Shown one piece after another: positions 48,500 to 61,112 of a stretch of DNA of 64,000 nt. The first letter of the stretch is position 1, and every line of letters starts with the position of its first letter. The DNA lies in contig CM048846.1 of NCBI GenBank assembly GCA_026545225.1, positions 51,514,270 to 51,578,269 of the forward strand. The letters are read 5' to 3'. The notes below the pieces were generated by a model. That model ran no database searches and was not told the origin of the DNA. It was given only the letters and a program-made list of their open reading frames with translations. Source of the stretch: Cornus controversa. Taxonomy: Eukaryota; Streptophyta; Magnoliopsida; Cornales; Cornaceae. The position numbers and the translations under genes are program-made.

Positions 48500-51400
48500 A
48501 AATTACTTTTTCATACATTTAAAATACTTTTCCACACACCTAAAACAAATACTTTTTTATGTTTTTTCCTTCCAATTTTTATAGGAACTCTTAGCCATAT
48601 ATGAAAAATGTTTTTGCAAAAAAAAAATATTCACATTTTTTAATCTCATTTTTTTTCACTTTCCACACTTTTAAAATACTTTCCACACACTTAAAACAAA
48701 TAACTTTTTTTATTTTTTTATTTTCATTTTTTGAGGACCTGTTAAGCATATTTGAAGGATGTATTTGTACAAAAAAATTATAAAAATTTAAATTCACATT
48801 TTTAGGCTCATTTTTTTCTCAATTTCCACACTTTTAAAGTAGTTTTCCCACATTTAAAGTACTTTTCCACAAATTTAAAGTATTTTTCCACACACCTCAA
48901 TCAAATATTTTTTTATGTATTTTCCTTCCAATTTTTTTAGGAACTCTTAGCCATATATGAAAGATGTTTTTTCACAAAAAATTTCAAAAAATTGATATTC
49001 ACATTTTTTAATCTCATTTTTTTTCACTTTCCACACTTTTAAAGTACTTTCCACACATTTAAAACAAATAAATTTTATTATTTTTTTCTCTCGAATTTTT
49101 TTAGGAACTCTTAAGCTTATTTGGAGGATGTCTTTGCACAAAAAAAACATAAAAATTTAAATTCACATTTTTTAGGCTAATTGTTTCCTCACTTTTCACA
49201 CTTTTAAAGTAGTTTATACACATTTATAGTACTTTTTCACACACCTAAAACAAATACTTTTTTATGTGTTTTCTTTCCAATTTTTTTAGGAACTCTTAGC
49301 CATATATGAAAGATGTTTTTGCACAAAAAATTAAAAAAAAATTTATATTCACATTTTTTAATCTCATTTTTTTCAATTTCAACACTTTTAAAGTACTTTC
49401 CACACACCTAAAACAAATAGTTTTTTTTTATTTTTTTCTTTTTGAATTTTTTTAGGAACTCTTAATCATATTAGAAGGATGTATTTGCACAAAAGAATCA
49501 TAAAAGTTTCTAAAAATATGCTTAAGAGTTCCTAAAACAATTCGAGAGAAAAAAATAAAAAAATTATTTGTTTTAAATGTGTGGAAAATACTTTAAAAGT
49601 GTGGAAAATGAAAAAAAATGAGATTAAAAAATGTGAATATAATTTTTTATAAAGTTTTTGTGCAAAAACATCTTTCATATATGGCTAAGAGTTGCTAAAA
49701 AAATTGGAAAGGAAAAACATAAAAAAATATTTGTTTTAGGTGTGTGGAAAAATACTTTGAATGTGTGAAAACTGAGAAAAAAATGAGCCAAAAAAAAGTT
49801 CATATAAATTTTTATGATTTTATGTACAAAGACAATCTTCAAATATGCCTAAGACTTCATAAATAAATAGGAAAGAAAAAAATAAAAAAATTTATTTGTT
49901 TTAAGTGTTGAAATTACTTTAAAAGTGTGGAAAGAGAAAAAAATGAGATTAAAAAATGTGAATATAAACTTTTATGAATTTTTTGTGCAAAAACATCTTT
50001 CATATATGTCTAAGAGTTCCTAAAAAAATTGAAAATAAAAAACGTAAAAAAATATTTGTTTTAGGTGCGTGGAAAAGTACTTTAAATGTGTGGAAACTAG
50101 TTTAAAAGTGTGGAAATGGATAAAAAAATGAGCCTAAAAATTGTGAATTTAATTTTTTATAATTTTTTGTGCGAATACATCCTTCAAATATGCTTAAGAG
50201 GTCCTAAAAAAATTCAAAATAAAAAATAAAAAAATTTATTTGTTTTAAGTGTGTGGAAAGTACTTTAAAAGTCTGAAAAGTGAAAAAAAAAATGAGATTA
50301 AAAAATGTGAATATAATTTTTTATAAATTTTTTGTGCAAAAACTTCTTTCACATAAGGCTAAAAGTTCCTAAAAATATTGGAAAGAAAAAACATAAAAAA
50401 ATATTTGTTTTAAGTGTGTGGAAAATTACTTTAAGTTTGTGAAAAAGTACTTTAAATGTGTGGAAACTACTTTAAAAGTGTGGAAAGTGAGAAAAAAATG
50501 AGTCTAAAAAATGTGAAATTAAATTTTTATGATTTTTTTGTGCAAATAAAACCTTCAAATATGCCTAAGAGTTCCAAAAAAAATATGAAAGAAAAAAATA
50601 AAAAAATAATTTGTTTTAAGAGTGTGCAAAGTACTTTAAAATAGTGGAAAGTGAAAAAAAATTAGATTAAAAAATGTGAACATAATTTTTTTATGAATTT
50701 CTTGTGCAAAAACATCATTCATATATGCCTAAGAGTTCCCTAAAAAATTGGAAAGAAAAAAACATACAAAAGTATTTGTTTTAGGTGTGTGAAAAAGTAC
50801 TAAAAAAATAAGCCTAGAAAAGTAAATTTAAATTTTTATTATTTTTATGTGCAAATACATCCTTTAAATATGTCTAAGAGTTCTTAAAAAAATAGGATAG
50901 AAAAAAATATAAAAAATAATTTGTTTTAAGTGTGTGAAAAGTACTTTAAATGTGTGAAAAAATATTTTAAAGGTGTGGAAAGTACTTTCAAAAGTGCGGA
51001 AAGTAGAAAAAAAATGAACCTAAAAAATGTGAATATAATTTTTTATGATTTTTTTGTTCAAATACAACCTTCAAATATGCCTAAGAGTTCCAAAAAAATA
51101 TGAAAGAAAAAAATAAAAAAATTATTTGTTTTAAGTGTGAGGAAATTACTTTAAAAATGTGGAAAGTGAAAAAAATTGAGATTAAAAAATGTGAATATAA
51201 ATTTTTATGAATTTTTTGTTCAAAAACATCTTTCATATATGGCTAAGAGTTCCTAAAAAAATTGGAAAAAAAAACATAAAAACTTATTTATTTTAGGTGT
51301 GTGGAAAAGTACTTTAAATGTGTGGAAAGTGAGAAAAAAAATTGCCTAAAAAATGTGAACATAATTTTTTATGATTTGTTTTTGCAAATATATTCTTTAA

Positions 51401-54400
51401 ATATGCCTAAGAGTTCCTAAAAAAATTGGAAAGAAAAAAAGCAAAAAAAAGTACTTGTTTTAAGTGTGTGGAAAGTACTTTAAAATAGTGGAAACTGAAA
51501 AAAAATTAGATTAAAAAATGTGAATATAAATTTTTACTAATTTTTTGTGCAAAAACATCTTTTATATATGGGCAAGAATTCCTAAAAAAATTGGAAAGAA
51601 ATAACATAAAAAGATATTTGTTTTAAGTGTGTAGAAAAATACTTTAAATGTGTGGAAAGTGTGAAAAAAATTGAGATTAAAAAATGTGAATATAAATTTT
51701 TACGATTTTTTTGTGCAAAAACATCTTTCATATATGGCTAAGAATTCCTAAAAAAATTGGAAAGAAAAAACATAAAAACCTGTTTGTTTTATGTGTGTGG
51801 ATAAGTACTTTAATTGTGTGAAAATTACTCTAAATGTGTGGAAAGTACTTTAAAAGTTTGGAAAGTGAGAAAAAAATAGCCTAAAAAATGTGAATATATT
51901 TTTTTATTATTATTTTTTTGCAAATATATTCTTTAAATATGCCTAAGATTTCCTAAAAAAATTGGAAAGAAAATAAAACAAAAAAAGTACTTGTTTTAAG
52001 TGTGTGGAAAGTACTTTAAAAGAGTGGAAAGTGAAAAAAAATTTGAATAAAAAATGTGAATATAAAGTTTTACTAATTTTTTGTGCAAAAACATCTTTTA
52101 TATATGGGCAAGAATTCCTAAAAAAAATTGGAAAGAAATAACATAAAAAGATATTTGTTTTAAGTGTGTGGAAAAATACTTTAAATGTGTGGAAAGTGTG
52201 AAAAAAATGAGCCTAAAAATTGTGAATATAATTTTTTATCATTTTTTGTGCAAATACATCCTTCAAATATGCCTAAGAGTTCCAAAAAATATATGAAAGA
52301 AAAAAATAAAAAAATTAGTTGTTTTAAGTGTGTGAAAATTATTTTAAAAGTGTGAAAAGTGAAAAAAATTGAGTTTAAAAAATGTGAATATAAATTTTTA
52401 TGAATTTTTTGTGAAAAAACATCTTTCATATATGCCTAAGAGTTCCTAAAAAAATTAGAAAGAAAAAACTTAAAAAAGTATTCGTTTTAGGTGTGTGGAA
52501 AACTACTTTATATGTGTGAAAAAATACTTTAAAAGTGTGGAAAGTACTTTAAAACTGTGAAAAATGAGAGAAAAATGAGCCTAAAAAATGTGAATATAAA
52601 GTTTTAGGATTTTTTTTTGAAAATATATCCTTCAATATGCCTAAGAGTTCCTAAAAAAATTGGAAAGAAAAAAATAAAAAAAAGTATTTGTTTTAAGTGC
52701 GTAAAAAGTATTTTAGAAGTGTGGAAAGTGAAAAAAAATGAGATTAAAAAATGTGAATATAAATTTTTTAAAATTTTTTGTGCAAAAATATCCTTAATGT
52801 ATGCCTAAGAATTCCTAATAAAAGTGGAAAGAAAAAAATAAAAAAGTATTTGTTTTAGGTGTGAGGAAAACTACTTTAAATGTGTGGAAAAGTAATTTAA
52901 AAGTGTGGAAAATATTTTAAATGTGTGTAAAGTGAGAAAACAATTAGCCCAAAAAATGTGAATATAAAGTTTTATGATTTTTTTTGTGCAAATACATCCT
53001 TAAATATGCTTAAGAGTTCTTAAAGAAATTGGAAAGAAAAAAAATCAAAAAAAGTATGTGGTTTAAGTGTGTGGAAAGTATTTTTAAAGTATGGAAAGTG
53101 AAAAAAAAAATGAGATTAAAAAATGTGAATATATATTTTTATGATTTTTTTGTGCAAAAACATCTTTCATATATGACTAAGAGTTCCTAAAAAAATTGGA
53201 AAGAAAAAACTTAAAAAAGTATTTGTTTTAGGTGCGTGGAAACTACTTTAAATGTATGGAAAAATACTTTAAATGTGTGAAAAACTACTTTAAAAGTGTG
53301 GAAAGTGAGAAAAAAATTAGCCTAAAAAATGTGATTATAAAGTTTTATGATATTTTGTGCAAATATATCCTTCAATATGCCAAAGAGTTCCAAAAAAAAT
53401 TGGAAAGAAAAAAATAAAAAAAGTATTTGTTTTAAGTGTGTGTAAAGTACTTTAAAAGTGTGGAAAGTGAAAAAAAATGAGATTAAAAATTGTGAATATA
53501 AATTTTTATGAATTTTTTGTGCAAAAGTGTCCTTCATATATGCCTAAGAGTTCCTAAAAAAATTGGAAAGAAAAAACATAAAAAAGTATTTGTTTTAGGT
53601 GTGTGAAAAACTACTTTAAATGTGTGGAAAATACTTTAAAAGTGTGGAAAGTGAGAAAACAATTAGCCCAAAAAATGTGAATATAAAGTTTTATGATTTT
53701 TTTTGTGCAAATACATCATTCAATATGCTTAAGAGTTCTTAAAGAAATAGGAAATTAAGAAAAAAAATCAAAAAAAGTATTTGGTTTAAGTGTGTGGAAA
53801 GTATTTTAAAAGTATGGAAGTGAAAAAAAAATGATATTAAAAGATGTGAATATAAATTTTTATGAATTTTTTGTGCAAAAACATCTTTCATATATGCCTA
53901 AAAGTTCCTAAAAAAATTGGAAAGAAAAAACATAAAAAATTATTTAATTTCGGTGTGTGGAAAACTGCTTTAAATGTGTGGAAAAATATTTTAAAAGTGT
54001 GAAAAGTACTTTAAAAGTGTGGAAAGTGAGAAAAAAATTAGCCTAAAAAATGTGATTATAAAGTTTTATGATTTTTTGTGCGAATATATCCTTCAATATG
54101 CCTAACAGTTCCAAAATAAATTGGAAAGAAAAAAATAAAAAAAAAGTATTTGTTTTAAATGTGTGTAAAGTACTTTAAAAGTGTGGAAAGTGAAAAAAAA
54201 TGAGATTAAAAAATGTGAATATAAATTTTTATGAATTTTTTGTGAAAAAACATCTTTCATATATGCCTAAGAGTTCCTAAAAAAATTGGAAAGAAAAAAC
54301 TTAAAAAAGTATTCATTTTAGGTGTGTGGAAAACTACTTTATATGTGTGGAAAAATACTTTAAAAGTGTGGAAAGTACTTTAAAAGTGTGGAAAATGAGA

Positions 54401-54430
54401 AAAAAATTAGCCTAGAAAATGTGAATATAA
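48500..54430. repeat. AT-rich satellite-like array with an orientation switch
   Basis: About thirty monomers of roughly 180 bp are arranged as dimers of about 330-370 bp. One monomer carries CATCTTTCATATATGGC..AAGAGTTCC, the other CATCCTTCAAATATGCC..AAGAGTTCC. Both have AGTGTGGAAAGT and TTTGTTTTA.GTGTGTGG. From 48500 to about 49500 the units lie on the minus strand; from about 49505 to 54430 they lie on the plus strand. All open frames inside are repeats of the same lysine/phenylalanine-rich read-through and are not genes. Confidence 0.9.
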
Positions 54431-54761
54431 CATATAGTATCAAAAGAGAATGAGTTTTGATTAGTTAGATGCCCAAATCTCACATCCAAATTCTAAGCTA
54501 ACATATTTGTTATTTTTATTTTTTTTTGTCTTTGCTACAGTTGGATATGTGTGTGTGTTTGATGTTATGTAATATGATTCAGTGAAGTGAAACAGATGAC
54601 ACTATTTTGTTCTTTTTCTATTTTGTTTTATTTTTTTCCCATAAAATATTATACATATGAGTTCAATTTTAATTTTTATTGAGACTAATTTTTATGGATG
54701 AGATGAAAGGGTTCAAAATTTGTTGGTTTATAATATATTTCTGTTGATGAGTATGACATCC
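54431..54761. other. No gene recognised
   Basis: AT-rich spacer between the end of the satellite array and the right flanking copy. Confidence 0.5.
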
Positions 54762-56728
54762 TGATAAGACAGCCGCTCAAGCCACTGTCGTCTTTTTTAT
54801 TGGTTTACAGACCTAGAATAACACAATAATTAATGCATGTTTCTTATTTAATTGAATACTAAAAATATAAAATTTCAAGACATAATTACTCGTTTAGTCA
54901 TTTCTTCCCTTACTAAATAGACCGTGTATACATATATACAATGTGTGTATATATATAAACTGTCATTTTCCTTTCTTTCTTTCTTTCTTTTTGTTTGTTT
55001 TCTTATTTTTTTTCCCCTTCTCACTTGATCTATATCCGCATGTATAATGTATATGTATAAACAACTACTTTATTTGTTTATTTATTCAATTGTTTTCCCT
55101 TTCCTTTTTCTTTCAAGAGGATGTCGCGTGACATATATATATAACCTGGTAAAAAATAATTGAAAGAATTAAAAGAAACGCATTTGTTTATAATATATAC
55201 TTCTATATGTCTACTAAGATAGAAAAAAGAAAAGCAGAAAAAGCAAAGTATACACTAACGTTCAAAGTTAAGTAAAGAGAGAGAAGAAGGATTAAAAGAG
55301 CAATTTTGTTTTAAAATTTTATATTTTTAGTATCCCATTTATTATATTATTTTAAATTTGTAGATCAATCAAAAAAGCAACTTCATAGAAACAGTAACTT
55401 GAACTAACTGTGGCTAACACTCCTTTTAAGGTTTAAATTATGGCGTTGAAGTTAACTTATCTTTTATTAGTTGAGGTATATTTTACTTGCAGTAAAATGG
55501 CAGAGTACTAAGAAGTCTAAGCCCATTTTGTTTGAATTATTGTATATTAGACAAGGAGCGAAAGGTACAAGTATGGGACACATTTGGAGTGTTCTTGTAT
55601 GGCCTATTCAAACTGGAAAAAATAGTTCCGTGTGATTAAATTCTCTTGACTTGTATGATAAACTTTTAATGATTCCACATATATTGCACCACTCTTGGTG
55701 GATAGATATGTAAATGTGGAGTCATGGTCAAAGTCTTTGCAAGTAAGTCGAAGATAGACTAGCAATGTAACGTGTATCACACGATGCACTTTCTACACTA
55801 TTGTTAGATACGAACACGGGACACGGATACAACACGACACGGACACGGCGATACGAAAATTTTTTAAAAAATAGGACACGGACACGGACACGGACACGGC
55901 GAGGATACGGCTATAAAATAATAATATAATATATTAATATCTATTAATTATTCAATAAAAAATACTACATTACATAAATACTTCAATTCATCATCAACAA
56001 TTAAAAACCAAACAAAATTATAAACAAAAATAAACAAATAGATTAAAATAGATTAAAGAACCAGACTTATATAGTCTTTTATATATATTTAGCTTAGATT
56101 TTAATCATAACTTAGTATCATATAATTTTCATTCGAAATATTAGAATATATATCACTGCTATGAAGTGTCCGATACGTCTTTGAGGAGTGTTCAAGAAGT
56201 GTCCGAGAAGTGTCCAAGGAGTGTCCGAGAAGTGTCCTAAAAAGAAAAATATCAGGACACAGGTACGAAGTGTCCGACACGTGTCCGCGGAGTGTCTGAG
56301 TGTCCGAGTGTCCGACACGGATACGGCACCCTCGGTAAAGTGTCCGTGCTTTCTAGTGGAACACTTTCGGAGTCATTCTTATGGTATTGTCTATATATTC
56401 CATGTGGAAAAAGCAGTTCTCTGCTATTGAATTTTCTCTTGGACACGTTTGGGTTCAGTGCAATTCAATCGAAAATGCAAAATTCTGTGCACCGAAGAGA
56501 ATCCTAATTATTATTCTCTTGATGCATAAATATATGTAAGGGTCAATCGTCTTAAATGTGTAATATTCATTTGAATTGATTTGTGGATAGGAGCAAGGGA
56601 GAATTATTTGGAAATAAATCACCCAATGATAAAGTGAGATTTAAAGAAATAAAAATCAAATGATATTTCATTATAAAAAATTGCTCTTAAAAAATACAAC
56701 ATTTTTGAGTATAAAGGAAAAAAAATTT
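54762..56728 (+). repeat. Right copy of the segment flanking the satellite array
   Basis: It matches 47305-48499. Relative to the left copy it holds an extra 110 bp bounded by ATTTGTTTA repeats (about 55072-55182) and about 730 bp between 55806 and 56537. After 56728 the sequence differs from the array that follows the left copy, marking the array's left boundary at 48499/48500. Confidence 0.85.
55806..56360. mobile_element. GGACACGG/GTGTCCGA-rich repeat element
   Basis: The left part is made of GGACACGGACACGG-like words and the right part of AAGTGTCCGAGAAGTGTCC-like words, so the two ends are loosely inverted. The middle is AT-rich. It is present only in the right flanking copy. Frames within it (for example 56118-56318) are repeat read-through. 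The class is uncertain and may be a non-autonomous DNA element. Confidence 0.5.
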
Positions 56729-57190
56729 GTGTGTACAAAATTTTTAAAAGTCATTACAATGATGAGTATTAATCTAAAATTTAATTATATAAAAAATAAA
56801 AGTAAATTTTAAATAAAAAATCAAAACAGTCATTACCAAACTATGTTTTTTTTTTTTATATTTTTGCTAAATAAATTTTTGAAAACATTTGGAGTTAACA
56901 AACATGTTTTCAGTGTTTTGTTTTAAAATTTTTGTAACAATTTGATGCTACCAAATATGTTTTCAAACATGTTTTCAGTGTTCTGTTTTTAAAATTTTTG
57001 CAACAATTTGATATTACCAAACATGTTTTCATGTTTTTTGTTTTTGACTTTGTGCCAACAAATTTTACATTATCAAATATGCTTCCAATCACTATTGAAC
57101 ACATAACACAACAAAATAGTATTTTTCGTTTTGGATGAAAATAGAAACGCAAAACATTTTCGGTTACCAAACGAGGCCTAATAATCTAGC
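56729..57190. repeat. Degenerate ~70-bp repeats, transposon-like
   Basis: The block AACATGTTTTCAGTGTT.TGTTTT..AAATTTTTG.AACAATTTGAT occurs about twice, with a third poorer copy, in 56890-57060. It is followed by GGTTACCAAACGAGGCC, a phrase common at plant MITE ends. Confidence 0.5.
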
Positions 57191-57878
57191 CCATTTTGTT
57201 TGTATTATTGTATATTAGAGAAGAAGTGAAAGCTACAAGTCATAGGACAACACTTTTGAAGTCTTCGTGTGTTGACTATTCAAAGTAGAAAAATCAGTTC
57301 TCTCTTATTAAATTCTCTATGATAAACTTTCAATGACTCTACATGTATTATTGCACCACTCTTGGTGCATGCATATGTTACTAATCATGAAGCGTAATTT
57401 TCATTTGATTTTGATTTTGATGGAAAGTTGTCACAAGTCTCTGCAAGTAGTCGGTGATAGATATTGCATTATAGATTGACTAGCAAATGTAACGTGTATG
57501 AGACGATCCCACTTGCTACAATAGTTTAATTAAGGCTCGTTAGAAGACTGTAATGATCTCAAATTAAACCTCTTAAATGTTTTCTTTATCTAAACTGGTG
57601 AAGAAGTCTCGGTCTTCTCACGCAGTGCAGATAGAGAGAGAGAAATTAATTATATAAGTTGGTCAAGGTCTTCACAAGTATATATAGTTGGAGAGAAATT
57701 AAGTAATATATATATATATATATATATTACATTTATGCTAGTAACTAAAGAGTATTATCAGAATTTACAACACCTACATACATCATTGGTCTATATAATC
57801 TTAAGTAACGCTGATGAGAAACATGATTAAAAAATTTGGGTCATAGAAAGTGTAAGGTCAAAACAGTAAATACATTAT

Positions 57879-58215
57879 ATGGAGATGGATTGTTTGTCAT
57901 GGGAGTTGGTTTGATTTGGATTATGCTTCACATCCATGTTAATGGATGCTTGGAGGAAAAGAGGATTGCTCTCTTGCAAATCAAAGCTTCCATCAACTAT
58001 TCAAATGAAACTTTTTTGTCATATTGAGACGATTCAGGCGATAAAAGGGTGCAACTGTTGTGATTGGAAAGAGGTTTAGTGCAAGAACTGAAAAATAATC
58101 CTACTTCTACTTAATGACACAGGATTACAGGATAGGATATTTGTATCTAAATTTCTCACTGTTTCTTTCGATATCTAGACTTAGATATTTGTAGCTAGGC
58201 GAATGGGTGAAAAAA
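57879..58215 (+). pseudogene. RLP 5' exon, copy 1 (pseudogene)
   Basis: This is the first exon of a leucine-rich-repeat receptor-like protein. The readable part is GLIWIMLHIHVNGCLEEKR and IALLQIKASINYSNET, an N-terminal signal segment and LRRNT_2 cap. The frame from the homologous ATG (57879/57885) is shifted before the signal segment. TGA follows at 58025 after LSY, and TAG stands in the CCDWKEV region. No downstream LRR exon is seen before the next copy. It is the most decayed of three copies. Confidence 0.8.
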
Positions 58216-58429
58216 GCAATTCTTCGTGAAGAAACTCTCTTGATTTTTTTGACACAAGTCCGGATCCTTTGGTAAATGATGTCTCTGCTGTAGCCGTGTT
58301 GGAATTTTTTTACACGTTAAATATATTTCTTTAAAACATTTATAAATGTTTTTAACACATTTGTTCTATTTTTTGCACACATTAAATTTGGCCGAAATAT
58401 GCCTTGTGGTATCTTTTCTCTTGGTGCAT

Positions 58430-59110
58430 AGAAATGTAATAGTTACGCGTCTTAAAATTGCAATTTGCATTTGACTTTGATAGAAAATGGTCAAAGTCTT
58501 TGCAAGTAGTTAGGACTTGACGATACACTTGCTACAGTAGTGTGAGAATGAAAAAATCATCATTAACAGTAGATTACAGTGTTGTTTGCATTATTGGATT
58601 AGAGAAGGGGGTGAAACTTGAAAGGTACAAGTCTTAGAAGTCATGGGACACTTTTGGAGTCCTCTTGTATTGTCTATTCGATGTGAAAATGTAGTTCTCT
58701 GCTAGTGACTTCTGTGATAACTTCTAATGACTCTTCGTGTATTGTACTCCTGGACTAATTTTCTCTAGTACATGTTTGGGTTCAGTGTAATTCAATCGAA
58801 AATGCAAAATTACGTGTCAATATTAAATTAAGAGCTCAACACCATTAAATCTAGCATTTTTGATTTATTTGTGTTATAATGTTATAATGTTGCATTAGTG
58901 TTTACATTTTTATTACATACGTGTTGCGTTCCCAACGTAGTGCTTGATTTAAATTTGTATGTATAATTGCATGAGAGAATTCTAATTATTATACTTCTGG
59001 TGCGTAAATATGTAATGGTCAAATGTCTAAAATGTGTAATATTTATTTTATTTTGATGGAAGGTGGTCAAGGTCTTTGCAAGTAGCATTGACTAGCAATT
59101 CAAGGTGTAT
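58430..59110 (+). promoter_or_regulatory. Recurrent RLP-upstream module
   Basis: A composite block (GTCAAAGTCTTTGCAAGTAG, GGACACTTTTGGAGTCCTC, TTGTATTGTCTATTCGATGTG, GGGTTCAGTG.AATTCAATCG, AAATGCAAAATTA) recurs with variation at about 47960-48250, 55520-55805, 56365-56600, 57195-57520, 59270-59810 and 61424-62140. It precedes two of the RLP starts, so it is probably the ancestral RLP upstream region. Whether it has promoter activity is inference. Confidence 0.5.
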
Positions 59111-59912
59111 GAGACAAATGGAAAAACGGATGATAAATCACGGCCTAATGAATGAGATCAAATTCACAAGCAGGTAAGGCAATTTTAGTTTAAATGTAGA
59201 ATAATTGTGATTGGTAAGAATCGTCCCTTCAAGTTAACTTATCTTTTATTACTTCACCAATATTTTACTCTGCAGTAAAATGGTAGATTACCAAAGAAGT
59301 CTATGTCTAGCCCATTTTGTTTGCATTATTGTAGTAGTATTAGACAATGACCAAAAGGTACAAACCTAAGTCATGAGACAATATATGTTGGATCCTTGTA
59401 TTGTCTATTTAAAGTGGTAAAAGCATTCCTATGTGACTAAATTCTCTTGACTTTTATAAATAATAAACTTTTAATAACTCCACAAGTATTGTACCACTTT
59501 TGTAACATTTAAAGTAATTTTCATGCACAAGGTGAAAGTCTTTGCAAGAAATGGTGAAAATCTTTCCAAGTAGTGAGAGATAGAGACTACTGTAACAGTA
59601 TAGACTAGCAATGTAACAGTAGTGTTAGAATGATAAAAATCATCATAAAAGGTAGATTACTAACAAGTCAAGCACGCGTTGCTTGCAATATTGTCTTGTA
59701 TTAGAGAAGTCGTGGAACACCCGTGGGGCACGTCCTCTTCTATTGTCTTTTCGATATGGAAAAAGCACTTTTCTCCTATTGAATTATATTTTGTTTCAGT
59801 ACCTGTCAACATTAAATTGAGGGCTCAACACCTACATTATTTGTCTATATAATTTTAAACCACGTTTACAAGAAACAGAACTAAAGAACTTGGCTCATAG
59901 AAAATATTGTAT

Positions 59913-61112
59913 ATGGAGATGGATCTTTGGTGGTGGTGCGTTGGGTTAATTTGGATTACGCTTCACATCCATGTTAATGGATGCTTGGAGGCAGAGAGAA
60001 TTGCCCTCTTGCAAATTAAAGCTTCCATCAACTATCCAAATGGAACTTCTTTGCCATATTGGGACGATTCACACGATAAATGGAGCAATTGTTGTGATTG
60101 GAAAGAGGTTCAGTGCAAGAATGGAAAAGTAATCCAACTTCTACTCAATGACACAAGAAATTATGAGTTAGAATATTGGTATATGAATTCTTCACTGTTT
60201 CTTTCCTTTAGAGAGCTCAGATATCTAGACTTGAGTTATTTGCGACTAGCCGGATGGATAGACCATGAAGAAGGTTAACTAAGTTTACAAGCTATCAAGT
60301 TGTCCCTTTTTTTTCTTTATCCATTTTTTAATTATTTTTGAAATTTCTCTAGTTGTGAGCATGATGACTTTGAAATTTCAATATAATTTGCAGGTTTTAA
60401 AAGATTATCCAAGTCAGGAAAGCTAGAGGTGCTTATATTGGATGGAAATGCATTCAATAATAGCATCCTACCATCTCTTGGTGCACTTTCATCACTCAAG
60501 ACTCTATCTCTAGTCGACAACCAGTTGAACGGATCAATTGATACCCAAGGTAATTAATTCAAGAATAAAATACCTTTACCAGGTTGACAAAAGAAGCATA
60601 TATATGTTGTTGACGTCTCAACATGCCTAACTTAATACTATATATCATTCTTCATACATACTTTATAAATTTAGAGGAAAGCTATATGTTATTTAACTGC
60701 AATTTTATTTCAGCAAAAAAATACAAATATATTAGTCCCGAGCTTGCTTATTATAGGATATAGACTAGACTTTAGTGTAAGAAAAAAATATGCAAAAATT
60801 GCCTTTAAATTACTATGAATAGTTTGAAGTGTATCTTAAATATTGATGCAACCAGATAGTCTGTTTTTTTTAAGATTGTTCTCGTTTGTACGGTGGTAAT
60901 TTTTTGATAAAATACGGGATATGTCATGTATATTCTCATATGTTGGTGTTTTTCAAAATTGTAGTCAAATAAATAAATTAATTCTTATTCTTGGAAAAAA
61001 AATGTATATTCTCATATCAGTTTTTTTCATTGTTATTGTAAAATTTTATAACATGAACAAATTGGAAGGGTTGGACTTGAGTGATAAGCTGATCAATTGC
61101 TTCCAAAGTTGA
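59913..61112 (+). pseudogene. RLP 5' exons, copy 2 (truncated LRR receptor-like protein)
   Basis: RLPs are cell-surface proteins with extracellular LRRs used in defence or development. Exon 1 (59913-60273) starts MEMDLWWWCVGLIW, a signal peptide. It continues with the LRRNT_2 cap CLEAERIALLQIKASINYPN and SNCCDWKEVQC, then a first LRR (FRELRYLDLSYLRLAGWI). Exon 2 (60394-60549, 156 bp) adds LEVLILDGNAFNN and LSSLKTLSLVDNQLNGSI. Both splice junctions are GT-AG and phase 1. At the expected exon 3 (about 61040-61112, MNKLEGLDLSD) the acceptor AG is not present (GTAAAATT), and TGA ends the frame at 61110. No later LRRs or transmembrane segment follow. The start may be 59919 instead. Confidence 0.82.

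Noticed and set aside
48591-53537. Many Lys/Phe-rich frames of 60-82 codons
   Set aside because: All are the satellite monomer read in different frames, with no conserved protein features.
56118-56507. Cys/Ser-rich frames such as the one with repeated CPRSVQGVSEKCP
   Set aside because: They arise from GTGTCCGA repeats in an AT-rich element and appear on both strands.
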